Source: a bacterium
GTDB lineage: Bacteria; Campylobacterota; Campylobacteria; Campylobacterales; Sulfurovaceae
DNA length: 64,000 bases
Reading direction: 5' to 3'
NCBI GenBank assembly: GCA_018822805.1
Contig: JAHJJU010000097.1
Span: 1-64,000 of the forward strand
The stretch's first letter is position 1. Each line of letters begins with the position of its first letter. The position numbers were made by a program, and so were the translations under genes. Below the pieces are notes generated by a model, which was not told where the DNA came from, searched no databases, and worked only from the letters and a program-made list of their open reading frames with translations. This document shows positions 44,317-52,737 of this stretch, in pieces.

Positions 44317-44349
44317 AGTAACAATCAGGTAACACAAACATGTTACCAT
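44317..44349 (+). promoter_or_regulatory. AGTAAC-type promoter box of the EF-hand gene
   Basis: AGTAAC-N5-GGTAAC-N10-TACCAT. The second hexamer is also the left arm of a small hairpin (GGTAACA/TGTTACC, 44328-44347), which may double as terminator of the preceding gene or as an operator. The predicted start lies about 23 bases before the ATG at 44379. Confidence 0.55.
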
Positions 44350-44378
44350 TACACATCTAAAATAAAAAAGGATACATT

Positions 44379-45278
44379 ATGACAAGAACAATTTTAACAA
44401 TGGGATTTTTAGCCATGAGTTTAATGGCAACCGATTTTACACAAATGACAACTGAAGAGCTTACAGCCTTAAGAGGCACTGTAGCTGTTGAGGATAGAGA
44501 AGCATTTAGAGCTGAAATGCAAAGTCGTATTGCCGATATGACAGCCGAAGAGAGAGCAACATTTAGAGCCACACGCCAAGCAACAGGTCAACAACTTAGA
44601 GATGGTTCAGGCGTCGGAAAAGGTCTAGGTAAAAGCATGGCTCAAAAAAATATGCCAACCTTTGCCGACTTTGATACAGACAGCGATGGCAAAATCACCC
44701 AAGCCGAACTTGAAGCAGCCCGAACAGCTCGAATGACTGAAAATGCAGAAGCAGGAAAATTGCTAAAAAATGCAGCCAATGCTCCGGAATTTTCTACACT
44801 CGATACCAATGGTGATGGTTCACTCGATGCCACAGAGTTCCAAGCTCATCAAACAACACAGATGGAAAATCGTGTTAAACAAATGGGTGGTCAAGGCATG
44901 GGTCAAGGTGCCAATCGTGCTCAAAATATGCCAACCTTTGCCGACTTTGATACAGACAGCGATGGCAAAATTACCCAAGCAGAACTTGAAGCAGCCCGAA
45001 CAGCTCGAATGACTGAAAATGCTGAAGCAGGAAAACTGTTAAAAAATGCAGCCAATGCTCCTGAATTTTCTACACTCGATACCAATGGTGATGGTTCACT
45101 CGATGCCACAGAGTTTCAAGCTCATCAAACAACACAGATGGAAAATCGTGTTAAACAAATGGGTGGTCAAGGCATGGGTCAAGGTGCCGGCATGATGGGT
45201 CAGGGTCAAAGACTCCAAGATGGCTCAGGTGCAGGTAGCATGATGCAACGTGGTGGACAAGGTCAAGGTCGACCATAA
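44379..45278 (+). CDS. Secreted DUF1104/EF-hand protein with duplicated unit
   Basis: A 299-residue protein with a signal peptide (cleavage near LMATD). A DUF1104-like helical domain (about 18-70, TTEELTALRGTVAVEDREAF) is followed by two nearly identical 92-residue units. Each contains two EF-hand loops, DTDSDGKITQAE and DTNGDGSLDATE, so four Ca sites in total. The tail is Gly/Gln/Met-rich. The nucleotide repeat has a period of 276 bp with very few changes, indicating a recent duplication. It is likely a periplasmic or surface calcium-binding protein. Confidence 0.85.
   Translation: MTRTILTMGFLAMSLMATDFTQMTTEELTALRGTVAVEDREAFRAEMQSRIADMTAEERATFRATRQATGQQLRDGSGVGKGLGKSMAQKNMPTFADFDTDSDGKITQAELEAARTARMTENAEAGKLLKNAANAPEFSTLDTNGDGSLDATEFQAHQTTQMENRVKQMGGQGMGQGANRAQNMPTFADFDTDSDGKITQAELEAARTARMTENAEAGKLLKNAANAPEFSTLDTNGDGSLDATEFQAHQTTQMENRVKQMGGQGMGQGAGMMGQGQRLQDGSGAGSMMQRGGQGQGRP
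44652..45188 (+). repeat. 276-bp tandem duplication within the EF-hand gene
   Basis: Unit 1 (44652-44912) and unit 2 (44928-45188) are offset by 276 bp and nearly identical, differing at a few mostly silent positions. They keep frame and encode two EF-hand loops each. Confidence 0.9.
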
Positions 45279-45300
45279 ATCAAATTTCAACAATTCTCCT

Positions 45301-45325
45301 CTTTCCCATCATTTTGATGGGAAAG
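45301..45325. terminator. Bidirectional terminator
   Basis: The stem CTTTCCCATC/GATGGGAAAG around ATTTT lies between the convergent EF-hand gene and the TRIC-family gene (45330-45941). Confidence 0.75.
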
Positions 45326-45329
45326 CCAC

Positions 45330-45941
45330 TTAGTTTAAAAACGGCACATACCACTTTTTATAATATGCCCACAATCGTAACGCCAAAAAGAAGACAAATG
45401 TAGTGAGAATAATCAAAAAATCTACAGCTATACATCGGTTAAGATAATAGAGAAAAACAGCAATCAAAATAGCAATAATCGCATAAAAATCTTTGGACAT
45501 AAAAAAGGGTATTTTATTCATCAGAATATCGCGTACACTCCCCCCACCAACGGCTGTAAGCAAGGTAATAATAATCGTGCCTAATAAGTTTACTTCTTCT
45601 CGAATGGCAATCAATACCCCCATAATACTAAACGCCACCAACCCAATGGAGTCGCTGAGTATATAAATAAAATGGGTCTCCAGCTCCTTAATACGGTGCA
45701 GTTTAAAAATCATCATAATCGTAATGGTTCCTAAAATCACATAAAAAGGATAATCATGCGTAAAAGCAAAAGGCATCTGACCAATCATTCCATCACGAAT
45801 AATCCCTCCACCCAATGCCGTTGAAATGGACGAAATAAAAATCCCCACCAAATCAAACTTATAATAGACAGCAATAATAAATCCACTAATAGCAAAAGAG
45901 ATAATACCGATGATGTCGGTGATGATGAGGAATTTTTCCAT
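45330..45941 (-). CDS. TRIC-type (UPF0126) membrane channel protein
   Basis: A 203-residue protein with about seven hydrophobic segments arranged as two repeats. Each repeat carries the family's glycine-rich motif (STALGGGIIRD near residue 40; LTAVGGGSVRDIL near residue 125). The family, related to YicG/YadS of E. coli, forms trimeric cation channels in known structures. In some species it is annotated as a glycine transporter, so the substrate is open. It is followed downstream by no same-strand gene and preceded by the ankyrin gene at a four-base gap. Confidence 0.88.
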   Translation of the reverse strand: MEKFLIITDIIGIISFAISGFIIAVYYKFDLVGIFISSISTALGGGIIRDGMIGQMPFAFTHDYPFYVILGTITIMMIFKLHRIKELETHFIYILSDSIGLVAFSIMGVLIAIREEVNLLGTIIITLLTAVGGGSVRDILMNKIPFFMSKDFYAIIAILIAVFLYYLNRCIAVDFLIILTTFVFFLALRLWAYYKKWYVPFLN

Positions 45942-45944
45942 TTA

Positions 45945-46322
45945 TTACGAAAAATACTTCACCATTGAGCTACGCCCAAACTTCTGAACCAACATCGGAG
46001 CTGTTCCCCCTCGTGCATTGGCGATGGTCACATCAGCCCCATTATCTAAAAGAAGTTTACACAGCTCTGGCATATCATCCATAACAGCTTCCATAAGAGG
46101 TGTCCAACCGGCACCATCTACTCTATCGATGTCAGCACCTTGTCCTACAAGATACTCAACCATCTCTCGTCGGTCACGTCGTATTGCCATATGTAGGGGT
46201 GTCCAGCCATATTTGTTTTGAAAATTAACATCCATGTTACCACTCTCAATTGCTTGTTTCAGTGCCTCCAAATCGTTGTCGTATACGATTTTTTCTAATC
46301 TGTCAAATTGTGTATCTGCCAT
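45945..46322 (-). CDS. Ankyrin-repeat protein
   Basis: A 125-residue cytoplasmic protein with about three ankyrin repeats (GWTPLHMAIRRDRREMVEYL, then GWTPLMEAVMDDMPELCKLL). It is a protein-interaction module without a catalytic domain. The start MADTQFDRL at 46322 has AAGGAAAC; the upstream extension to 46460 is AT-rich and unlikely. It lies just before the TRIC-family gene and is probably cotranscribed with it; partners are unknown. Confidence 0.85.
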   Translation of the reverse strand: MADTQFDRLEKIVYDNDLEALKQAIESGNMDVNFQNKYGWTPLHMAIRRDRREMVEYLVGQGADIDRVDGAGWTPLMEAVMDDMPELCKLLLDNGADVTIANARGGTAPMLVQKFGRSSMVKYFS

Positions 46323-46416
46323 GTTGTTTCCTTGTTTTTTTATATGTATTGTAATGAAATATAGATTAGATATGGATATTGAGATATAATTTTCAATAAT
46401 AGATATGGAATAAATA

Positions 46417-47445
46417 ATGAACATAAAAACCCTAATCAAAAACTTCGAACAACAACACAACTGCCGTGTGGTCTACATCACAAAATTTGGCTCAAAACTC
46501 TATGGTACGGATAACCCTAATTCTGATACAGATTACAAGGGTATCTTTATTCCTAGTCGTAAAGATATCCTCCTTAAACGCGATATAGAACATTTTAACT
46601 TCAACTCCAATGATAACAATACACGAAACTCAAAAGAAGATATTGACTTACAGCTCTTTTCTATCTATAAGTTTTTTCACCTCTTGAAAAAGGGAGAGAC
46701 AGGAGCGATGGATATCCTCTTTTCAATGTTTCGCCAAGATACACAAATCTATAGTGACCAAAAGTTTACTCAGATAATAATGAACAACTATACGAAATTC
46801 TATAACCGAAACCTTCACTCCTTTATCGGCTACTGTGTGGGACAAAGTAAGGTCTATAATGTTCGAGGGGAACGATTTAATGAGTTGCATCAGTTTGTAG
46901 AGTACTTTGGTACTTTGGCTCAAACACAGAAAAACGATAAACTCTCTACCATTTTCCCAAAAGTAGAAAAGATGTTTCAAGAGTATTCTTATAAATACAT
47001 TCAATTTGTTATGGCTCCTACCTCGCGAGGCAGTGGCACAACCCAAGAGGGGCAATATATCGAAGTATTGGGCAAACGCTTTTTAGGCACAGTGACCGTA
47101 GGCTACTTTTTAGAAAAAATCACCGATATGGAGCAACAGTTTGGCAACCGAGCCAAAGCAAGTTCTGAAGGGGTGGACTACAAATCCCTCTCTCATGCTG
47201 TACGGGTCATTAGCGAAGTAGAAGAGCTGATTGATGATGCATTTATCACTTTCCCTCTCAAAGACAGAGCCTATATCACCTCCATCAAAGAGGGAAATGA
47301 GACACTTGAAAGTGTCATGGAGTATATCGACCATAAACTGACAGTGGTACAGGAGAAGTTAACCCAAAGTGAGTTACCTGAGAGGTCAAATGAGAGGTTT
47401 ATTGATGAGTTGATTTTGGAGTTACTAGCTGAACATAAAAAATAA
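46417..47445 (+). CDS. RlaP-like nucleotidyltransferase domain protein
   Basis: A 342-residue protein with the polymerase-beta type nucleotidyltransferase motif FGSKLYGTDNPNSDTDYKG (residues about 24-42; GS plus DxD). It matches the DNA polymerase beta superfamily members sometimes linked to RNA repair (RlaP type). The C-terminal two thirds are helical. The substrate is unknown. No RNA ligase or kinase-phosphatase gene is beside it, so a repair role is not supported by context. It sits among small toxin-antitoxin-like genes. Confidence 0.75.
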   Translation: MNIKTLIKNFEQQHNCRVVYITKFGSKLYGTDNPNSDTDYKGIFIPSRKDILLKRDIEHFNFNSNDNNTRNSKEDIDLQLFSIYKFFHLLKKGETGAMDILFSMFRQDTQIYSDQKFTQIIMNNYTKFYNRNLHSFIGYCVGQSKVYNVRGERFNELHQFVEYFGTLAQTQKNDKLSTIFPKVEKMFQEYSYKYIQFVMAPTSRGSGTTQEGQYIEVLGKRFLGTVTVGYFLEKITDMEQQFGNRAKASSEGVDYKSLSHAVRVISEVEELIDDAFITFPLKDRAYITSIKEGNETLESVMEYIDHKLTVVQEKLTQSELPERSNERFIDELILELLAEHKK

Positions 47446-47484
47446 TATCTGCAAGAAAAGCAAATATAAATGAAAGGAACCGTT

Positions 47485-47730
47485 ATGAAAAGTGTTGAAG
47501 AGAAAGCAAAGTTTGACGATTATGAGATGTTAGATGAGTATGACTTTTCTGATGGAGTACGAGGTAGATTCTACAAACCTACCAAGATACCAACCAGTAT
47601 GCGACTCGATAATGATGTACTACTCTTTTTGAAAAAACAAGCCAGTGAGAAAAAGATAGCCTACCAGACGCTTATCAATAACTTACTTCGTGAGTACATG
47701 CAAGAGGGGTTGAAACTAGAAAATAAGTAG
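47485..47730 (+). CDS. Orphan CopG/BrnA-like antitoxin
   Basis: About 81 residues. The segment YDFSDGVRGRFYKP followed by a ribbon-helix-helix part (MRLDNDVLLFLKKQASEKK, then TLINNLLREYM) is typical of antitoxins paired with BrnT or HigB-type toxins. No toxin gene lies beside it, so it is an orphan. ATG 47485 follows AAAGGA. A dispersed repeat begins seven bases after its stop codon. Confidence 0.75.
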   Translation: MKSVEEKAKFDDYEMLDEYDFSDGVRGRFYKPTKIPTSMRLDNDVLLFLKKQASEKKIAYQTLINNLLREYMQEGLKLENK

Positions 47731-47736
47731 TTTTGA

Positions 47737-47784
47737 AAACTGTAACCTCATAGACACTACCCAATCTTAGATTGAGAGTGAGAA
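47737..47784 (+). repeat. Dispersed 48-nt repeat, copy 1
   Basis: It runs from AAACTGTAACC to GAGAGTGAGAA and contains the inverted core CCCAATCTTAGATTG. It matches 48179-48226 at 44 of 48 positions in direct orientation. Confidence 0.85.
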
Positions 47785-47828
47785 GAAATTTAATTTTTAT
47801 TAGATATACTAAAAAAAAGGAGTCAACC

Positions 47829-48113
47829 ATGCAAGTATCATTAAACCTTGGTACAATTGATATCAACGATAAAGAAGTAGCCAACTTTATTCAAAACAGA
47901 AGCGTTGATGAAATCAAAAGTATGCTTGTAGACTTTCTAAAAAATCAAGTTCAAGTCAATACATCCCAAAACTTAACCAAGCCAAAAGGAAAATGGGGAG
48001 CTTTTGCTGATAGAATGAGTGGACTAACCACACCTGAAATTACAGAACATATTCAAAAAACAAGTTTGGAGATGAGAGATGGTTTTGAATTTAGAGATAT
48101 AGAGAAAAAGTGA
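47829..48113 (+). CDS. Orphan VapB-like antitoxin
   Basis: A 94-residue protein. The N-terminus is an alpha/beta segment (SLNLGTIDINDKEVANF) and the C-terminal part GKWGAFADRMSG...LEMRDGFEF resembles the toxin-wrapping tail of antitoxins that partner PIN-domain toxins. A normal PIN gene does not follow: only a 25-codon frame starting at the overlapping GTG remains. The start at 47829 has AAGGAG; the longer frame from 47772 runs through a repeat. It is flanked on both sides by copies of a 48-nt repeat. Confidence 0.65.
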   Translation: MQVSLNLGTIDINDKEVANFIQNRSVDEIKSMLVDFLKNQVQVNTSQNLTKPKGKWGAFADRMSGLTTPEITEHIQKTSLEMRDGFEFRDIEKK

Positions 48114-48187
48114 ACAGATATATTTTACTTTTTTGGTTACCAATGAGTTCCAACAGTTATTGGACAATTAAACTCAATAAACTATAA
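48110..48187 (+). pseudogene. Possible remnant of a PIN-type toxin gene
   Basis: A GTG overlapping the antitoxin stop opens a 25-codon frame beginning VNRYIL, like the common PIN start MxRYILDTN. It then diverges and ends inside the 48-nt repeat copy. Only about six residues fit, so the assignment is tentative; position and overlap are the main support. Confidence 0.35.
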
Positions 48188-48226
48188 TCTCATAGACACT
48201 ACCCAATCTTAGATTGGGAGCGAGAA
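48179..48226 (+). repeat. Dispersed 48-nt repeat, copy 2
   Basis: It matches 47737-47784 with four substitutions and contains the inverted core CCCAATCTTAGATTGGG. It ends three bases before the stop of the minus-strand gene at 48229 and may act as its terminator. Confidence 0.85.
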
Positions 48227-48228
48227 AA

Positions 48229-48549
48229 TTAACCTTTATAACCAGAAAAAATGAACAATAGTGCAAGTGGTCCAGCTATCAGTGTAATCATAAGCAAGCC
48301 AAAACGTACAATTTTTATCACTATAAGAAAAAGAGAATCTGTAATGATTTTATCTAATCCAGTCCAAGATATATAGTTGAACAAAACAAGTATATAGAAA
48401 ATCAATAACTCAAATTTCTCATTTGATATATCTAAAAATATTTTTAATTGAATAGCGAAGTATAACAGTATCCATGGCAAAATACTATATCTCCATAATG
48501 TTTGCTCCAGTGGAAGTTTACCGTTATAAAGCTTTTTTAGAAACTCCAT
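48229..48549 (-). CDS. Small integral membrane protein of unknown function
   Basis: About 106 residues with three hydrophobic segments (about 20-38, 44-60, 75-100). ATG 48549 has a strong AAGGAG site, so the longer frame to 48633, which would read through a 13-bp hairpin, is rejected. I recognise no family. It lies downstream of the heavy-metal pump operon on the same strand, separated by that hairpin, and might be a weakly expressed last gene of it. Confidence 0.65.
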   Translation of the reverse strand: MEFLKKLYNGKLPLEQTLWRYSILPWILLYFAIQLKIFLDISNEKFELLIFYILVLFNYISWTGLDKIITDSLFLIVIKIVRFGLLMITLIAGPLALLFIFSGYKG

Positions 48550-48573
48550 TGCTATCTCCTTATCCTCTTTCAA

Positions 48574-48606
48574 TATAGATTCCCACGATTTTTGTGGGAA
48601 TCTATA
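48574..48606 (-). terminator. Hairpin after the cus-type operon
   Basis: A perfect 13-bp stem, TATAGATTCCCAC/GTGGGAATCTATA, lies just after the cusA-like stop. On the minus strand it is followed by only a few Ts, so readthrough to the small membrane gene is possible. Its TTCCCA core resembles other palindromes in the window. Confidence 0.65.
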
Positions 48607-48608
48607 AC

Positions 48609-51600
48609 CTACACCTTCTCCCGATAAACCCACCCATACAAAATCGGCAAAATAATCAAAGTCAATAGTGTAGAGGTGATTAATCCTGCAATGACCACTA
48701 TCGCCAATGGTCGCTGTATTTCAGAGCCAGGTCCTGTGGCAAAGAGTAGAGGTACCAAACCAAAGGATGCAATGAGCGCTGTCATAAGAACAGGGCGTAA
48801 ACGTTTTACTGAACCTTCTATCACAGCCTCTTTAATCGCCACACCTCTTTGGATAAGGTAGTTAAAGTAGTTGACCATGACCACGCCGTTTAACATGGCA
48901 ATTCCTAACAAGGCAATAAACCCAACCGAGGCAGGAACCGAGAGGTACTCACCGGAAAAGTAGAGTCCTGCGAAACCTCCTATGAGGGCTAACGGGACAT
49001 TCATGAAAACAATGGTCGCTTGTAGCAGTGAACCAAAGGAGATGAAGAGCAGTAGAAAAACCAGTGCAAGGGCAATGGGTACAATGAGTTGTAATCTATC
49101 GGCTGCTCGTTGTTGGTTTTCGAACTCTCCTCCATAGCTTAGGTAGTATCCTGCTGGGAGTTTGACACTTTGGGCTACTTTGGCTTTGACCTCATCAACA
49201 AACCCTACCAAATCTCTACCTTGTACATTACTCTGTACAACGGTTTTTCGGTAGCCGTTTTCGTGTTCTATCTGCACAGCTCCACTGGTCTGTTTAAAGG
49301 TTATAAAGGTACTTAAAGGAACACTTTTCCCATTGGCTAGTGGGTAGTAGAGTTGGCTGATTTGGTCGAGTGAATTTTGTAGATTGTACGCACCTTTGAC
49401 CACCAAATCAATCCGTCGCATCCCCTCCTGGATGATGCCTACTTGCGTCCCACTCACCATGGTGTTTAAAAATTGGTTTACTTCATCTTGGGTGATGCCG
49501 TGATAGCCCATCGCTTTTTGGTTGAAGCTTAGTTCAAAGTAAGCGACCCCCTCATTGGCTTTTTTATAAACATCAGAGCTTCCTTTGGTTGATTCTAAAA
49601 CAGTTTTTATCTCTTCTGCGATGCGTTCCAGTTCTGCGTGATCACTTCCAAAAATATCAACGGCCAAATCACCACGAACCCCTGTTAACATCTCGGAGAC
49701 ACGCATCTCTATAGGTTGGGTAAATACACCTTCAATTCCCTTAATGCTCTCAATGACTTCTCGAATTTTTTCAACAACAAAGGCACGAGAGGGTTCACGC
49801 CATTGCGACTCCGGTTTTAAAATAAAAAAGGTATCCGTATCATTCAAACTCATTGGGTCTAGACCCAACTCATCGGTTCCAGTTCGAGCAATAATGTTCT
49901 TAATTTCCGGAACCTCTTTAAGCAGTTTTTGTTGTATTTTTAGGTTCAGCTCCACACTTTCATCTAAAGAGATGGAGGGGAGACTCTCTATCATTACAAT
50001 GGTGGTTCCCTCATCCATGGTTGGCATAAAGGTCTTTCCTGTCTTGGAGGCTAAGTAGAGTGACCCGGCAAAAAGAAGAAGGACAACAGCCATCACAATT
50101 TTAGAAAAACGCATACTCAAAAGAAGTGTTGGACGATAGAGTTTAATCAGCATTCTAACCAACCATGACTCTTTGTCAGGACGTTTGCTTAAAATAAATG
50201 AGCTTAAAACCGGAATCAGCGTCAGTGCCAAAACCAGCGACGAAAAAAGTGCAAAAACAATACTCAATGCCACAGGAGCAAAAAGTTTACCCTCTAAGCC
50301 TTGCAGTGTCAGCAGTGGCATAAAAACAATGATAATAATCAATACCCCAGAGGCAATTGAAGGAGCCATCTCAATAGAGGCTTGTCGGATAATCTCTAAC
50401 TTACTTTTTTGTTGCTGTTTAGGATTGCCTAGTTCGGCTGTAATATGCTCGACCATCACCACGGCAGAGTCGACCAGCATTCCTATGGCAATGGCAAGTC
50501 CTCCAAGGCTCATAAGGTTGGCAGAGAGTCCAAAATATTGCATGGCAATAAAACTCATTAGAAGGGCAAAAGGTAAAATCAAGGCAACTGAAACAGCTGA
50601 AGCCAAATTTCCTAACATCAGCAACAGCACCACCATAATGAGTATAACAGCTTCAAAAAGGGCCGTTTTTACCGTACCTGTTGCCAAATCAACCAACTTG
50701 GTTCTATCGTAGAAGATATCGAGTTTTGTCCCTTGAGGAAGCATCGACTCAATGGCTTTTAGTTCATCTTTTACAATGGTCAGAACCTCTTTAACATTAG
50801 CACCTTTAAGTGCCAAGACCAATCCTTGTACAGCCTCAGCCTCTCCATTTTTAGTTGAGAAACCGGCACGGGTAATGTTTCCTATTTTAACGGTTGCAAC
50901 ATCAGCAAGAGTAATGACTCTGTTCTCTATCTTTTTAACAGCCAAACGCTCAATCTCTTGTATGTTTTTAAGCTTTCCTAAACTACGCACCAAAATAGAC
51001 TCTACCCCTTGTGTCACCCGTCCTGCTCCACCATTTTGGTTGTTCGATTCAAGAGTTTTAAAGATATCATCAAGCGTAATACCAAAGGTTTGCAGGGCAT
51101 TTAGGTTGGGAACCACTTCATAAGTTTTTACCTTTCCCCCCAACGCATTAACCTCGGCTACGCCCGATATGGCACGAATTTTAGGGGCAATAATCCAATC
51201 TAAAAGGCTTCTTTTCTCGGTCAAGCTCAAACTGTCCGACTCAATGGTAAACATCAGAACCTCACTCAAAGGTGACGAAATAGGGGCTAATCCCCCCTCG
51301 ATATTGGAGGGTAAATCATCTTTAATGTCAGCAAGTCGTTCACTCACCTGCTGTCTTGCCCAGTAGATATCGGTTCCCTCTTCAAAATCAATCGTCACAT
51401 CACAAAGACCATATTTGGAGGTCGAACGCATAATGGACTGCCCCGGGATACCCACCATGTTCATTTCAATAGGAATGGCAATGCGTGACTCTATCTCAGA
51501 GGGGGTCATGCCGTTGGATTTGATAATCATCTTGACTTGTGTTGGTGAAATATCAGGAAATGCATCGATGGGTAGCTCTTTGTAGGACTTCACCCCAAAG

Positions 51601-51671
51601 CCCAAAATGCTCAGGGCTAAGATAATAATAAAAAGACGTTGAGAGAGAGCAAAGCTAATAAGACTATTCAT
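48609..51671 (-). CDS. Heavy-metal RND efflux pump (CusA/CzcA family)
   Basis: About 1020 residues with the RND plan: TM1, a periplasmic loop, TM2-TM7 (about 340-540), a second loop and five C-terminal helices. The heavy-metal branch is indicated by the opening LSQRLFIIILALSILGFG with ELPIDAFPDISPTQV and the TM4 motif GMLVDSAVVMVEHI. Whether it exports Cu/Ag or Zn/Co/Cd cannot be decided here. ATG 51671 is correctly spaced from GGAGG and overlaps the adaptor gene's end. It is third in an operon behind adaptor and outer-membrane genes. Confidence 0.93.
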   Translation of the reverse strand: MNSLISFALSQRLFIIILALSILGFGVKSYKELPIDAFPDISPTQVKMIIKSNGMTPSEIESRIAIPIEMNMVGIPGQSIMRSTSKYGLCDVTIDFEEGTDIYWARQQVSERLADIKDDLPSNIEGGLAPISSPLSEVLMFTIESDSLSLTEKRSLLDWIIAPKIRAISGVAEVNALGGKVKTYEVVPNLNALQTFGITLDDIFKTLESNNQNGGAGRVTQGVESILVRSLGKLKNIQEIERLAVKKIENRVITLADVATVKIGNITRAGFSTKNGEAEAVQGLVLALKGANVKEVLTIVKDELKAIESMLPQGTKLDIFYDRTKLVDLATGTVKTALFEAVILIMVVLLLMLGNLASAVSVALILPFALLMSFIAMQYFGLSANLMSLGGLAIAIGMLVDSAVVMVEHITAELGNPKQQQKSKLEIIRQASIEMAPSIASGVLIIIIVFMPLLTLQGLEGKLFAPVALSIVFALFSSLVLALTLIPVLSSFILSKRPDKESWLVRMLIKLYRPTLLLSMRFSKIVMAVVLLLFAGSLYLASKTGKTFMPTMDEGTTIVMIESLPSISLDESVELNLKIQQKLLKEVPEIKNIIARTGTDELGLDPMSLNDTDTFFILKPESQWREPSRAFVVEKIREVIESIKGIEGVFTQPIEMRVSEMLTGVRGDLAVDIFGSDHAELERIAEEIKTVLESTKGSSDVYKKANEGVAYFELSFNQKAMGYHGITQDEVNQFLNTMVSGTQVGIIQEGMRRIDLVVKGAYNLQNSLDQISQLYYPLANGKSVPLSTFITFKQTSGAVQIEHENGYRKTVVQSNVQGRDLVGFVDEVKAKVAQSVKLPAGYYLSYGGEFENQQRAADRLQLIVPIALALVFLLLFISFGSLLQATIVFMNVPLALIGGFAGLYFSGEYLSVPASVGFIALLGIAMLNGVVMVNYFNYLIQRGVAIKEAVIEGSVKRLRPVLMTALIASFGLVPLLFATGPGSEIQRPLAIVVIAGLITSTLLTLIILPILYGWVYREKV

Positions 51672-52737
51672 CTTCACCCTCCATTAGACTTTTGAGAATA
51701 GCAGTAGAAGTGGTAACAATAGGGTTTTGTAGTTTTGGGCTATCTTGAATATAATAAAAGTCGCTCTCTTCTCCTACAATCTCCACGGTCATTGGTGCAT
51801 AGCCTTGTGCTGTTTGAACAAAGACAATGTTTTTATTCCCATGGTTAATCACCGATTTTTTAGCAACTTTAAGGGTTTTACTTTCGATGCTTATGGTCGC
51901 CGTATTGCGTAAACCTGAAAGAAATGTTCTATCGGTTGGCAAAGAAAATCGTACCTTTTGGGTTTGGTTTTCAGGGTTGATGATTGGGGAATGGAGGAGG
52001 AGTTGGCTTTCAAAAGTTTGGTTATTGAAGGCTAGTTGAACTTTTTGACCTTCTGTTAACTGCATCGCTTTTTGTGCCAATATTTGCGTCTCTAACCACA
52101 ACGCTCCCTCTTTTTGAATAATAAACAGAGCATCACTTGGCAGGGTACTTTTACCCACTTGAATATTAAGCTCCAACAGTTTTCCATCAACGTCAGAACG
52201 AATTTGAATGCTTTGTGCAATTTTTAACTTTTTAAAAAGGTCATCTATCATCTGATCCGTTGCTCCATAACCTCGCAATAAGGCTTTCGAGGCAGAGACC
52301 TTTATCTTGTCGGCTTGGTGTTCGGCATTGGCATCGATACACTCTTTTTTAGGAATAATCTCTTCACGACAAAGACGGTTTTTACGCTCGGCAATGTGTC
52401 CATGATGTTTCAGCTCAATCGCATCAGCAATAAAACGTTGTTGAATCTCAATCCAATCTCGTCCTGTTACCTCAGCTAAGAGTTGACCTTTTTTAATGTT
52501 CTCATACGACGCCACATAAAGTTTTTTCACCTGTGCTTCAAAAGGTAAAGTAAGGGTATGCAAATTTTGAGGAGGAGTCGTCACTTCTGCTATGAACTCA
52601 CCTAAGGGTAAGCTGTTTGATGACGCTGCTATTTGTGTTTTTATTTGCCAATCATTTTTCTGTTCGTCTGTTAAGCTAATGATTTGAGCGTTAAGAAAAG
52701 TACCTATCCCTAAACCAATCCATAATAATTTTTTCAT
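51664..52737 (-). CDS. Heavy-metal efflux adaptor (CusB/CzcB-like)
   Basis: A 357-residue protein with a signal peptide (cleavage near LNAQI). It has membrane fusion protein features: an early lipoyl half (VKKLYVASYENIKKGQLLAEV), a helical segment (about 105-165) containing two cysteines (LCREEIIPKKECID), and beta-barrel domains. The usual N-terminal Met-rich metal site of CusB is not obvious. It joins the TolC-like gene (one-base gap) with the pump gene (overlap). Confidence 0.88.
   Translation of the reverse strand: MKKLLWIGLGIGTFLNAQIISLTDEQKNDWQIKTQIAASSNSLPLGEFIAEVTTPPQNLHTLTLPFEAQVKKLYVASYENIKKGQLLAEVTGRDWIEIQQRFIADAIELKHHGHIAERKNRLCREEIIPKKECIDANAEHQADKIKVSASKALLRGYGATDQMIDDLFKKLKIAQSIQIRSDVDGKLLELNIQVGKSTLPSDALFIIQKEGALWLETQILAQKAMQLTEGQKVQLAFNNQTFESQLLLHSPIINPENQTQKVRFSLPTDRTFLSGLRNTATISIESKTLKVAKKSVINHGNKNIVFVQTAQGYAPMTVEIVGEESDFYYIQDSPKLQNPIVTTSTAILKSLMEGEDE

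Noticed and set aside
44652-45188. Regular repeat that might be taken for a CRISPR or satellite
   Set aside because: The unit is 276 bp, coding and in frame, with EF-hand loops; it is a gene-internal duplication.
46417-47445. Minimal nucleotidyltransferase (MNT/HEPN) toxin-antitoxin module
   Set aside because: The protein is much larger than MNT antitoxins and no HEPN gene is adjacent.
49744-50712. Long plus-strand frames inside the metal RND pump
   Set aside because: They run antisense to a complete RND pump and show no recognisable domains.
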